In this document: positions 1-6,996 of the stretch, in pieces | Layout of the letters: the number at the start of each line of letters is the position of its first letter | Numbering within the stretch: the first letter of the stretch is position 1 | The notes under the pieces: generated by a model | The model's input: the letters and a program-made list of their open reading frames with translations, nothing else | What the model was told of the DNA's origin: nothing | Databases searched by the model: none | Program-made: the position numbers and the translations under genes | Assembly: GCA_025356765.1 (NCBI GenBank) | Contig: JANXRO010000245.1 | Location: 1-23,823 of the forward strand | Origin: Hyphomicrobiales bacterium | Lineage (GTDB): Bacteria > Pseudomonadota > Alphaproteobacteria > Rhizobiales > Aestuariivirgaceae | Length of the DNA: 23,823 bases | Reading direction: 5' to 3'

Positions 1-1
1 C

Positions 2-52
2 GTAGCTGATCAGTCTTACACAGCTGCTCTCGTAACATGGTTCAAGTTCTAA
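2..52 (+). CDS. C-terminal end of a rightward gene, possibly an outer-membrane beta-barrel protein
   Basis: An open frame enters from the left edge and stops at TAA 50-52, 25 bases before a strong rightward terminator, so this is probably the 3' end of a real gene. The 16 visible residues end in ALVTWFKF. A terminal phenylalanine with an aromatic two residues before it is typical of the last strand of outer-membrane barrels such as alphaproteobacterial porins. That family link is inference from very few residues. The other two rightward frames stop within the first 35 bases, which favours this one. Confidence 0.35.
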   Translation, partial: VADQSYTAALVTWFKF

Positions 53-76
53 TCCATTCTGGATTAAAACGAAGGA

Positions 77-105
77 ACGGCCCGCTTCTTGCGGGCCGTT
101 TTTTT
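77..105 (+). terminator. Rho-independent terminator
   Basis: A nine-base-pair stem, ACGGCCCGC (77-85) and GCGGGCCGT (91-99), with a TTCTT loop is followed at once by a run of T. This is a textbook intrinsic terminator for the gene ending at base 52. Confidence 0.92.
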
Positions 106-199
106 ATGGGCGGCTGGTGCGATGTTTCCTTCTTCTGTTGAGAGAGAAGGTGAATATCTTTCCGGTTGGCCGCTCGTCGTTATCCGTCGCATCTCCCTT

Positions 200-288
200 C
201 TCCATCGGCGGGTCTGACCCGCCGATCCAGTTTTTCAACACATGTGCTGGGTGATTACTGGGTGGGCGGATCAAGCCCGCCCATGGAG
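200..288. repeat. REP-like palindrome doublet in inverted orientation
   Basis: Two 32-base units, 200-231 (read on minus) and 257-288 (read on plus), match at 26 of 32 positions by eye. Both begin ACTGG, contain GGCGG and CCCGCC, and end ATGGAG. Unit 1 has a perfect ten-base-pair stem with a three-base loop (204-226). Unit 2 folds the same way with one mismatch and two wobbles. The units face each other around a 25-base spacer holding the palindrome CACATGTG (239-246), so the whole block is an imperfect palindrome, as in REP doublets. The rest of 106-353 holds no convincing gene: only this block and a weak five-base-pair hairpin at 324-341 (GAGGG/CCCTC) that might end the leftward operon. Confidence 0.6.
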
Positions 289-353
289 GATTCATATTGG
301 CTCAATTGAATGAGAACATGAACGAGGGCCAACTGCCCCTCAGATAGGAAGAC

Positions 354-1046
354 TTAAGAACGCCGCTGTGGCACCAGTTGTTCCAGCCTGCCAAACAGGC
401 GCGTGATGATATAGGTGAGAACCATATATATGATGGCCAGCAAAATCAGCGGCTCATAGACAATATAAGTATCCTGCCGCACTTTTGATGTGGCTCCCAT
501 CAAATCCATCACAGGGATTGTGAAAATGAGCGGCGTTGATTTCAATTGGCCAATCACTTCTCCCGTGAGTGTGGGGATAACTTTCAGCACAGCGCTGGGA
601 AGCCACACGCGGCGCAACACTTGAAATGGTGTCATGCCATAGCTACGCGCTGCCTCAAGTTCCCCACGCGGCACAGATAAAAATGCACCGCGCATAATCT
701 CAGCTTCATAGCCAGCAAAGCTGAGGGTGAATGAAATCAGGCCATAATAAATAGCGTCCATGCGGATCAACCACATGGCATGTTCTCGCATGCCGGGGAT
801 TAAGGGAAACAACGAACCCAAGCCATAATATAAAAGCCAGATTTGCATCAACAACGGGGTGCCGCGAATATACGTGCAATAGGCTTTGGCCAACATGCGT
901 GTGGGCCAACTACCGGTGACTTGGGCCAACGCGATGGGGATTGACAGAATATATCCCAGAACGACTGATACGATGAGAATGAGCAACGTAACGCCTAGGC
1001 CGTGGATGAGAAACGGAAGATGTGATGGAAGCCAATCCCAGCGCAT
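354..1046 (-). CDS. Polar-amino-acid ABC transporter permease (HisM/ArtM type)
   Basis: This is one of the two inner-membrane subunits of a type I importer for polar amino acids or similar small molecules. The 230-residue protein has about five hydrophobic segments (near 12-40, 64-79, 98-113, 168-184, 197-218). The EAA loop that contacts the ATPase starts at residue 131 (EAARSYGMTP) and runs to about 150. Length and order of segments fit the HisM/ArtM family. It starts seven bases after the stop of the partner permease, with GAGGG just upstream of the ATG, so the two are translationally linked. It is the last gene of a five-gene leftward operon. The substrate cannot be read from this subunit. 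Confidence 0.93.
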   Translation of the reverse strand: MRWDWLPSHLPFLIHGLGVTLLILIVSVVLGYILSIPIALAQVTGSWPTRMLAKAYCTYIRGTPLLMQIWLLYYGLGSLFPLIPGMREHAMWLIRMDAIYYGLISFTLSFAGYEAEIMRGAFLSVPRGELEAARSYGMTPFQVLRRVWLPSAVLKVIPTLTGEVIGQLKSTPLIFTIPVMDLMGATSKVRQDTYIVYEPLILLAIIYMVLTYIITRLFGRLEQLVPQRRS

Positions 1047-1053
1047 GTTGCCC

Positions 1054-1785
1054 TCAACTCAACTTGGGTTGGCCACGGCGCACACGCCGCTCCAACCAAT
1101 CAAACAACGATGTTGATGTGAGCGAAATCACCAAATAAATCATTTGTGCAACCACATAGAGCACAAAATATTGTTTGCTCACCCCCGCCGCCTGGCGTGT
1201 GGCCAAGGCCAATTCAGTAAAGCCCACCACTGAAATAAGTGCCGAATCCTTGGTGATGTTCAACCATAAATTGGCAAGGCCCGGAATGGCGTTGGGCAAC
1301 ATGGCCGGAAGCACAATGCGACGAAAGCGGCCAAGCCGCGTCATGCCATAAGCGGTTGCGGCCTCGATTTGCCCAAAGGGCACAGATTGAATGGCTGCCC
1401 GCAAAACCTCGGTGGAATAGGCACCCTGCACAAAGCCCAAAACGAAAATTGCGGCCACCAAGCCATTCACCTCAATGGGGCTATAACCAATGGATTTCAG
1501 CACACCGTTGATTGAGTCTGTGCCCGCATAATAGAGCAGCAGAATGAGAACCAGTTCCGGCACAGCCCGAACGATGGTCGTATAACCATTCAGCAGAGTT
1601 CTAACCCACGGCGGCCCCGAAAGCTTTCCAACAGCACCAAGCAGGCCCAGCGCCAAGCCAAAAGCATAACCGAAGACCGAAATCTCAACGGTTTTAACAG
1701 CTCCCCAAAATAGCTCATCACCAAAGCCTTGGTCGCCCCAGGAAAGAAGCGTGGTCAGCGGCGCGGCTGCGGCAAACATCATCAC
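1054..1785 (-). CDS. Polar-amino-acid ABC transporter permease (HisQ/ArtQ type)
   Basis: This is the partner membrane subunit of the same importer, 243 residues. It has hydrophobic segments near 28-53, 75-88, 107-122, 183-197 and 206-226, and an EAA loop at 141-170 (EAATAYGMTR, then an LP-rich tail). The first three codons of the call are all Met, and GTG lies just before them, so the exact start is uncertain; no clear Shine-Dalgarno sequence is visible. A GC hairpin at 1805-1832 separates it from the binding-protein gene upstream. It pairs with the HisM-type gene seven bases downstream to form the heterodimeric channel. Confidence 0.93.
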   Translation of the reverse strand: MMMFAAAAPLTTLLSWGDQGFGDELFWGAVKTVEISVFGYAFGLALGLLGAVGKLSGPPWVRTLLNGYTTIVRAVPELVLILLLYYAGTDSINGVLKSIGYSPIEVNGLVAAIFVLGFVQGAYSTEVLRAAIQSVPFGQIEAATAYGMTRLGRFRRIVLPAMLPNAIPGLANLWLNITKDSALISVVGFTELALATRQAAGVSKQYFVLYVVAQMIYLVISLTSTSLFDWLERRVRRGQPKLS

Positions 1786-1804
1786 AATGAAACGGCGGGA
1801 AAAC

Positions 1805-1832
1805 GGCGGGCAACATTTTAAAGTGGCCCGCC
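1805..1832 (-). promoter_or_regulatory. Intercistronic hairpin between binding protein and permease genes
   Basis: GGCGGGC (1805-1811) and GCCCGCC (1826-1832) form a perfect seven-base-pair stem around an AT-rich 14-base loop, eight bases after the binding-protein stop codon. No T run follows on the minus strand, so it is not a full terminator. Such hairpins often protect the 3' end of the binding-protein message and lower permease expression; that role is inferred here. A similar hairpin occupies the same place in the other transporter operon (6057-6083). Confidence 0.55.
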
Positions 1833-1839
1833 TTATGCC

Positions 1840-2628
1840 TTATTTCTTCGGCGATTCAACTTTGCCTTGCAGCTTCCAAGTGGCAGTAATTTTTTCAAAT
1901 GTGCCATTGGCAGCCAAATCAGCAATGCCTTTGTTCAACTTTGTGAGGGTATCTGCATCATCTTTGCGGATACCAAAACCAACGCCTGGGCCTAAGATAT
2001 CAATATCAATCGGCACAGCGCCTTTTTGTTCACAGCACACGCCTTGATCGGATGTTAAGAACGCATCCAAGGCCACGCCGTCTGCCATCACATAATCCAA
2101 GCGGCCAGCGGCCAAATCTGCGTTGGCTTCATCTTGTGTGGCATAGGTTTTAACAACAGCACCCTTTGGTTCATAATATTTGGCCAGATATGCTGCGTGA
2201 GTTGTGGAAACCTGCACGCCAACATTTTTGCCCTTCAAATGTTCGGGGCTGAAATCTTTGTCAGCGCCCTTGGCACCAATGATCACAGCGAGTGAGTTGT
2301 AATACATGCTGGAGAAGTTGATTGTTTTGGCGCGTTCAGGTGTGATGGACATTGATGACATGATGGCATCAAATTTCTTGGCTTGAAGGGCTGGAATAAT
2401 GCCATCCCATGCCACTTCCTCGATGGAGCATTTTTCGCCGATATCAGCGCATACAGCGTTCATAAAATCAACTTCCCAGCCAACCCATTTGCCAGAAGCA
2501 TCCTTCGAGGTGAATGGTGCATAAGGCTCTGCGGCCACGCCCATTTTAATATCAGCAAAAGCAGGAACAGCTTGGGCCAATGTAAAAGCTGTAAAAGCAC
2601 TTAGAATATACTTTGTTGATAATTTCAT
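1840..2628 (-). CDS. Periplasmic polar-amino-acid binding protein (LAO/HisJ family)
   Basis: This is the secreted ligand-binding subunit of the importer. I place the start at 2628 (262 aa): GGAG at 2635-2638 lies six bases upstream, whereas two in-frame ATGs further up (2634, 2640) lack a spaced ribosome site. A signal peptide ends near PAFA. The mature start (IKMGVAAEPYAPF) and the block SSMSITPERAKTINFS match the lysine/arginine/ornithine-binding protein pattern, including the ligand-contact Tyr, Ser and Arg. Two cysteines seven apart (residues 60 and 67 from this start) match the family disulfide. An extra CC pair sits in GVCCEQKG. The family suggests a basic amino acid, but the operon partner is a purine deaminase, so the true ligand is open. 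Confidence 0.93.
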   Translation of the reverse strand: MKLSTKYILSAFTAFTLAQAVPAFADIKMGVAAEPYAPFTSKDASGKWVGWEVDFMNAVCADIGEKCSIEEVAWDGIIPALQAKKFDAIMSSMSITPERAKTINFSSMYYNSLAVIIGAKGADKDFSPEHLKGKNVGVQVSTTHAAYLAKYYEPKGAVVKTYATQDEANADLAAGRLDYVMADGVALDAFLTSDQGVCCEQKGAVPIDIDILGPGVGFGIRKDDADTLTKLNKGIADLAANGTFEKITATWKLQGKVESPKK

Positions 2629-2634
2629 TTTCAT

Positions 2635-2638
2635 CTCC
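2635..2638 (-). promoter_or_regulatory. Ribosome binding site deciding the binding-protein start
   Basis: GGAG on the minus strand sits six bases before the ATG at 2628. It overlaps the spurious upstream ATGs at 2634 and 2640, which is why 2628 is preferred. Confidence 0.6.
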
Positions 2639-2675
2639 ATTTAATAATTCAATAATTTCCCATCGTTCTGCATTT

Positions 2676-3515
2676 CTAGTGAATGCTTGAAACGAATTGC
2701 TTGCAGCGCGCACTGATGGGCGCGCCGAATACTTTTTGCGGTGGGCCTTCTTCCTCAACCTTGCCTTGATGTAAATAAATGACATGAGAGGAAACATCGC
2801 GGGCGAATTTCATTTCATGTGTCACCAAAATCATGGTGCGGCCTTCTTCGGCCAAATCTCGAATAACTTTCAAAACTTCACCCACCAATTCAGGGTCAAG
2901 CGCAGATGTCGGTTCATCAAACAACATCACTTTAGGGTCAATACACAAGGCCCTAGCGATGGCCGCGCGTTGTTGCTGGCCGCCTGACAAAAATGCGGGA
3001 TATTGATCACGCTTTTCAAAGAGGCCAACTTTGTTGAGAAGCGCTTCAGCATGTTCAATGGCTTCAGAGCGCGGCACTTTTAAAACATGAATTGGCGCTT
3101 CAATCACATTTTGCAAAACCGTCATGTGTTGCCACAAATTGAAACTTTGAAACACCATGGCAAGACGCGTGCGAATGCGTTCAAGCTGTTTGCGATCTAC
3201 GGGGTGTAAATTGCCATCTTTGTTAGGCTTTAAAACAATCTCTTCACCCGTGACGAGAATGCGCCCCTGAGTTGGCATTTCGAGAAAATTGATACAACGC
3301 AAAAAGGTGCTTTTGCCCGAACCAGACGCACCAATCATTGAAACAACATCGCCTTTTTTGGCGTTCAGGCTTACGCCGCGCAACACCTCAAGTTGGCCAA
3401 AAGCCTTATGCAGATCATAGACCTCAACAGCCGATTGTGTCGTGTCGTTCTTCAAATTTCCGCCCCGTGGTTTTTTTTCAAGCTTAGCAGGCCAAGCGGA
3501 CACGTCAAATGGCAT
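2676..3515 (-). CDS. Polar-amino-acid ABC transporter ATPase (HisP/GlnQ type)
   Basis: This is the cytoplasmic ATP-hydrolysing subunit that drives the importer. In 279 residues it shows a Walker A motif (GASGSGKST, 62-70), a Q-loop (Q123), an ABC signature (LSGGQQQR, 176-183), Walker B (VMLFDE, 196-201) and the H-loop His (H233). The insertion after the third strand (VLKPNKDGNLHPVDRKQ) is typical of HisP. The ATG at 3515 overlaps the end of the deaminase gene by 11 bases, giving about 20 residues more than HisP usually has. A TTG at 3455, preceded by GGGGCGGAAA, is a possible alternative start. The coupling to the deaminase implies one transcript. Confidence 0.95.
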   Translation of the reverse strand: MPFDVSAWPAKLEKKPRGGNLKNDTTQSAVEVYDLHKAFGQLEVLRGVSLNAKKGDVVSMIGASGSGKSTFLRCINFLEMPTQGRILVTGEEIVLKPNKDGNLHPVDRKQLERIRTRLAMVFQSFNLWQHMTVLQNVIEAPIHVLKVPRSEAIEHAEALLNKVGLFEKRDQYPAFLSGGQQQRAAIARALCIDPKVMLFDEPTSALDPELVGEVLKVIRDLAEEGRTMILVTHEMKFARDVSSHVIYLHQGKVEEEGPPQKVFGAPISARCKQFVSSIH

Positions 3516-4836
3516 TCATCATGGATTTAGCAATCTTGCCGTGTTCAAATTTCAGCTGGCCCAGATCAACGCCAATAGGTAAACCGTCTGCCACGCGCCA
3601 TTTTCCGGCGATCATCACAAGGTCAGCCCTATGGGCACCACACAGCACCAAAGCAGCCAGCGGATCCCCTGCTCCTGAAAAACGCAGCTCGTCAAGTTTG
3701 AACAGGGCCAGATCGGCTTGTTTACCAACCGCGATTTCGCCCACGTCATCACGGCCCAAACAGGCGGCCGAACCCTTGGTGGCCCAGCGCAACGCATCCA
3801 AATGGGTTACTTTCTGGCCATAGGTGAGGCGGTTGATCATCAACGCGTGGCGAACACCCTCCATCAGGTTGGAAGAATCGTTTGAGGCCGATCCATCAAC
3901 CCCCAAGCCCACATTAACGCCGGCGGCTTCCAATTCACAGGTGCGGCATTGGCCCGAAGCCAGCACCATGTTGGACGTAGGGCAATGGCAAACGCCAACG
4001 CCGTGGCGGCCAAGCTTGGCAATATCCGCATCATTGAAGTGAATGCCGTGGGCCAACCACGTACGGTTTGAAAGCCACCCGCAATCTTCCAAATAATCTA
4101 ACGGCCGCATGTTGAACGTGGCTTGGCAAAAAGCATCTTCATCCTTGGTTTCGGCCAAATGCGTGTGCAATCGACAATTCTGTTTTGTCGCCAATGTTGC
4201 AGTATCACGCATCAATTGGCGCGTGACTGAAAACGGTGAACATGGTGCCAGTGCGATTTGAATTGAAGCACCAGCGCCCGGCTGATGGTATTTTTTGATC
4301 ACGCGTTCGCAATCTGCCAGAATCGAATCATGGTCTTGCACCACGCTGTCTGGCGGCAAGCCACCATCTTTTTCAGACAAGTTCATGGAGCCGCGTGTCA
4401 CCATCATGCGCATGCCCAGCGCTTTGGCTTCTGACACCTGAATATCCATCGCGTCTTCCAAGCCTTTTGGAAACACATAGTGATGGTCTGATGTGGTGGT
4501 AACGCCAGACATTAAAAGCTCTGTCAAAGCCAGTTTTGATGCGATGGACAAAGCATTTGGCGTAAGCTTCGCCCAACGCGGATAAAGCGCCTTCAACCAA
4601 TCAAAAAGCTCTTTGTTGATGGCTTCTGGGTGGGCGCGGGTGAGGGTTTGATAGAAATGATGATGCGTGTTGATCAGGCCGGGCAGAACCACATGCTCAG
4701 AAGCGTCAAACACCTGATCGTGGGCTGGCGTTTCTCCGGCTTTTACCAGTTCAACAATTTTGCCGTCTTCGACGACAATGCCGCCCTCGGCATTTTCAGC
4801 CAGAATCGACAGAGGGTTCTTGATCAACAATCGCAT
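3505..4836 (-). CDS. 8-oxoguanine deaminase (amidohydrolase superfamily)
   Basis: This enzyme is predicted to deaminate 8-oxoguanine to uric acid, clearing oxidised guanine in the cytoplasm. The 443-residue protein has the amidohydrolase metal and catalytic pattern: NTHHH (H58, H60), THLAE (H226), LAHG (H263) and GVDGSASND (D314). Long stretches (VLPGLINTHHHFYQTLTRA; IALAPCSPFSVT; WLAHGIHFN; ADLALFKLDELRFSGA) match, from memory, the Pseudomonas Pa0142-type 8-oxoguanine deaminases better than atrazine or guanine hydrolases. It heads the operon: its last codons overlap the start of the transporter ATPase. An AAAGG about ten bases upstream supports ATG 4836. Activity on related purines cannot be excluded. 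Confidence 0.88.
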   Translation of the reverse strand: MRLLIKNPLSILAENAEGGIVVEDGKIVELVKAGETPAHDQVFDASEHVVLPGLINTHHHFYQTLTRAHPEAINKELFDWLKALYPRWAKLTPNALSIASKLALTELLMSGVTTTSDHHYVFPKGLEDAMDIQVSEAKALGMRMMVTRGSMNLSEKDGGLPPDSVVQDHDSILADCERVIKKYHQPGAGASIQIALAPCSPFSVTRQLMRDTATLATKQNCRLHTHLAETKDEDAFCQATFNMRPLDYLEDCGWLSNRTWLAHGIHFNDADIAKLGRHGVGVCHCPTSNMVLASGQCRTCELEAAGVNVGLGVDGSASNDSSNLMEGVRHALMINRLTYGQKVTHLDALRWATKGSAACLGRDDVGEIAVGKQADLALFKLDELRFSGAGDPLAALVLCGAHRADLVMIAGKWRVADGLPIGVDLGQLKFEHGKIAKSMMNAI

Positions 4837-4891
4837 TTTAGTCTAACCTTTAGCTAAGGGGTTGAAATAGCATGCCCCACGGGAGTTCAAA
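4837..4891. promoter_or_regulatory. Short divergent control region between two transporter operons
   Basis: Only 55 bases separate the start codons of the leftward deaminase/importer operon and the rightward PotD-type operon. The stretch contains CCTTTAGCTAAGGG (4847-4860), a near-perfect palindrome (CCTT-AGCT-AAGG with one extra T), and GGGAG ahead of the ATG at 4892. The promoters must lie very close together or reach into the coding regions, so co-regulation by one factor is plausible. I could not assign -35 and -10 boxes with confidence. Confidence 0.45.
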
Positions 4892-6049
4892 ATGAAATCA
4901 AACAAAACCATCGCCTTGTTATCCATCGCAGGCTTTTTGGCATCCTCTGCCACGGGCGTTGTGCGCGCGGCCGATATGGAAGGCCAACTGAATATTGTGG
5001 CTTGGGCTGGCTATGTTGAACGCGGCGACAGTGACAAAGCCTATGATTGGGTGACAGGTTTTGAAAAAGAAACCGGCTGCAAGGTGAACGTGAAAACGGC
5101 GGCCACGTCTGATGAAATGGTTACATTGATGAACCAAGGCGGCTTTGATCTTGTCACAGCCTCTGGCGATGCATCATTGCGATTGATTGCCGGCAAAAAA
5201 GTGCAGCCCATTGATGTGACCAAAATTGCCAATTGGGCCAATGTGGATAAGCGCCTGCAAGACGCACCTTGGAACACAGTTGATGGCAAGCATTATGGAA
5301 CACCTTATCAATGGGGCCCGAATGTGTTGGCTTATAACACCAACGTTTTCAAAACTGCGCCCACAAGCTGGAGCGTTGTGTTCGAAGAACAAAACCTGCC
5401 CGATGGCAAATCCAACAAAGGCCGCGTTCAAGCCTATTATGGTGCAATTTATATTGCCGATGCCGCGGTTTATTTGATGACGAAAAAGCCAGAGCTTGGC
5501 ATTAAAAACCCCTATGAGTTGAACAAAGACCAATATGCAGCTGCCCTTGATGTTGTCACCAAACAGCGCGCCTTGGTTGGCCGTTATTGGGGCGATGCCA
5601 ACGTGCAGGTTGATGACTTCAAGAATGAAGGTGTTGTTGCCTCATCATCTTGGCCTTTTCAGGTGAACCTGTTGGAAGCCGATAAAGCCGTTATGGCCAA
5701 AACGCCAATTGCTTCTACAATTCCGGCAGAAGGTGCCACGGGTTGGGCCGACACAACCATGCTTCACGCCGAAGCAGCACATCCCAACTGCGCCTATGCG
5801 TGGTTGAACCATTCGCTGGATGCAAAAGTGCAAGGCGATGTGGCCGCTTGGTTTGGCTCAGTTCCAGCTGTGCCTGCCGCATGCAAAGGAAATGCGCTTT
5901 TGACGGACGCTGGCTGTGACACGAACGGAATGTCTAATTTTGACAAAATCTGGTTCTGGCGCACGCCCACGGGCAAGTGTGAAGCCGAAGGAACCTGCGT
6001 TCCTTATTCGCAATGGGCCAAAGATTATTTGGCTGTGCAGGGCAAGTGA
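4892..6049 (+). CDS. Periplasmic binding protein of a PotD/PotF-type ABC transporter
   Basis: This is a secreted solute-binding protein of the spermidine/putrescine family, 385 residues. A signal peptide (MKSNKTIALLSIAGFLASSA..., cut near VRA|ADM) is followed by LNIVAWAGYVERG, the usual first strand of PotD-like proteins, and later GTPYQWGPNVLAYNTNVF, a typical hinge region. The last 90 residues contain six cysteines (PNCAYAW, AACKGN, AGCDTN, GKCEAEGTC and others), which suggests disulfides and is more than PotD usually has. GGGAG six bases before ATG supports the start. It leads an operon with two permeases. Polyamine is the default ligand for the family, but nothing here proves it. Confidence 0.88.
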   Translation: MKSNKTIALLSIAGFLASSATGVVRAADMEGQLNIVAWAGYVERGDSDKAYDWVTGFEKETGCKVNVKTAATSDEMVTLMNQGGFDLVTASGDASLRLIAGKKVQPIDVTKIANWANVDKRLQDAPWNTVDGKHYGTPYQWGPNVLAYNTNVFKTAPTSWSVVFEEQNLPDGKSNKGRVQAYYGAIYIADAAVYLMTKKPELGIKNPYELNKDQYAAALDVVTKQRALVGRYWGDANVQVDDFKNEGVVASSSWPFQVNLLEADKAVMAKTPIASTIPAEGATGWADTTMLHAEAAHPNCAYAWLNHSLDAKVQGDVAAWFGSVPAVPAACKGNALLTDAGCDTNGMSNFDKIWFWRTPTGKCEAEGTCVPYSQWAKDYLAVQGK

Positions 6050-6056
6050 ATTTAAG

Positions 6057-6083
6057 GCCCGCCGTTTTTTAAAAGCGGCGGGC
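6057..6083 (+). promoter_or_regulatory. Intercistronic hairpin between binding protein and permease genes
   Basis: GCCCGCCG (6057-6064) and CGGCGGGC (6076-6083) form a perfect eight-base-pair stem that can zip further through T/A pairs in the loop. It fills most of the 41-base gap between the binding-protein stop and the permease start and leaves little room for a normal ribosome site. It probably tunes the ratio of binding protein to permease; this is inference. Confidence 0.6.
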
Positions 6084-6090
6084 AGCTTCA

Positions 6091-6996
6091 ATGTTCAACA
6101 CGCTTTCTGATCTATTTTTTCGCCGCCCAAAAGCATTGACGGCGCTTTTGCTGGCCCCCCCGCTGGCATGGATTGTTATTGTCTATATCGGCTCTTTGCT
6201 GGCGCTGTTGTTGCAAAGTTTTTATCACCTCGATGATTTTTCGGGCGTCATTCTGCATGAGTTTACGCTTTCAACGTATGCCGAATTGTTTGACCAATCG
6301 AATGTTCAAATTATTTTGCGCACGATTACGATGGCGGCATTGGTCACCCTGGCCTCAAGTGTTGTGGCATTTCCTGTGGCTTATTACGCGGCGCGATTTG
6401 CGCGGGGCAAATGGAAGGCACTGTTTTATATCGCGGTGATGATGCCGCTGTGGTCATCATACCTCGTTAAAATTTATGCGTGGAAACTGATCTTGGCGAA
6501 GGAAGGTATTGTCAGCTGGGTTGCAACTTCGCTGCATATCAGCTGGCTTTTGGACGCGCTGTTGTCTGTACCGGTGATCGGCGGGTCTTCACTGTCATTT
6601 AGCTATATCGGAACGTTTCTGGTGTTTCTCTATATCTGGCTGCCCTATATGATTTTGCCCATTCAAGCAGCCTTAGAGCGCGTTCCGCACGATTATGTGG
6701 AAGCCGCGGCTGATCTTGGTGCCACGCAAGCCCAGATTTTTCGCGGCATATTATTGCCACTGGCTTTGCCCGGCGTGATTGCGGGTTCAATCTTCACGTT
6801 CTCGCTGACGTTGGGTGACTATATTGTGCCACAGATTGTTGGCAATTCCCGCGCCATGATTGGTCAAGCGGTTTATACGCTGCAAGGCACAGCGGGTGAT
6901 ATTCCGCTGGCCGCTGCCTTCACCGTTGTGCCCATGATTATTATGGGGGTTTATCTCACAATAGCAAAACGCATGGGGGCTTTTGATGCGCTCTGA
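6091..6996 (+). CDS. ABC transporter permease, PotB type
   Basis: This is the first inner-membrane subunit of the PotD-type system, 301 residues. It has about six hydrophobic segments (near 20-42, 76-101, 111-131, 171-190, 222-240, 275-292) and an EAA loop at 204-224 (EAAADLGATQAQIFRGILLP), the contact site for a PotA-like ATPase. The family handles spermidine, putrescine and related cations. The start lies seven bases after a hairpin, with no clear Shine-Dalgarno sequence. The gene end overlaps the next permease by 11 bases. Confidence 0.93.
   Translation: MFNTLSDLFFRRPKALTALLLAPPLAWIVIVYIGSLLALLLQSFYHLDDFSGVILHEFTLSTYAELFDQSNVQIILRTITMAALVTLASSVVAFPVAYYAARFARGKWKALFYIAVMMPLWSSYLVKIYAWKLILAKEGIVSWVATSLHISWLLDALLSVPVIGGSSLSFSYIGTFLVFLYIWLPYMILPIQAALERVPHDYVEAAADLGATQAQIFRGILLPLALPGVIAGSIFTFSLTLGDYIVPQIVGNSRAMIGQAVYTLQGTAGDIPLAAAFTVVPMIIMGVYLTIAKRMGAFDAL
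6975..6979 (+). promoter_or_regulatory. Ribosome binding site deciding the PotC-type permease start
   Basis: GGGGG inside the end of the upstream permease gene is six bases from ATG 6986 and only three from TTG 6983, which favours the ATG. Confidence 0.55.

Noticed and set aside
104..295. Leftward 63-codon ORF
   Set aside because: It runs straight through the REP-like palindromes and the terminator T run; its Gly/Pro/Arg-rich product is what such repeats give in any frame.
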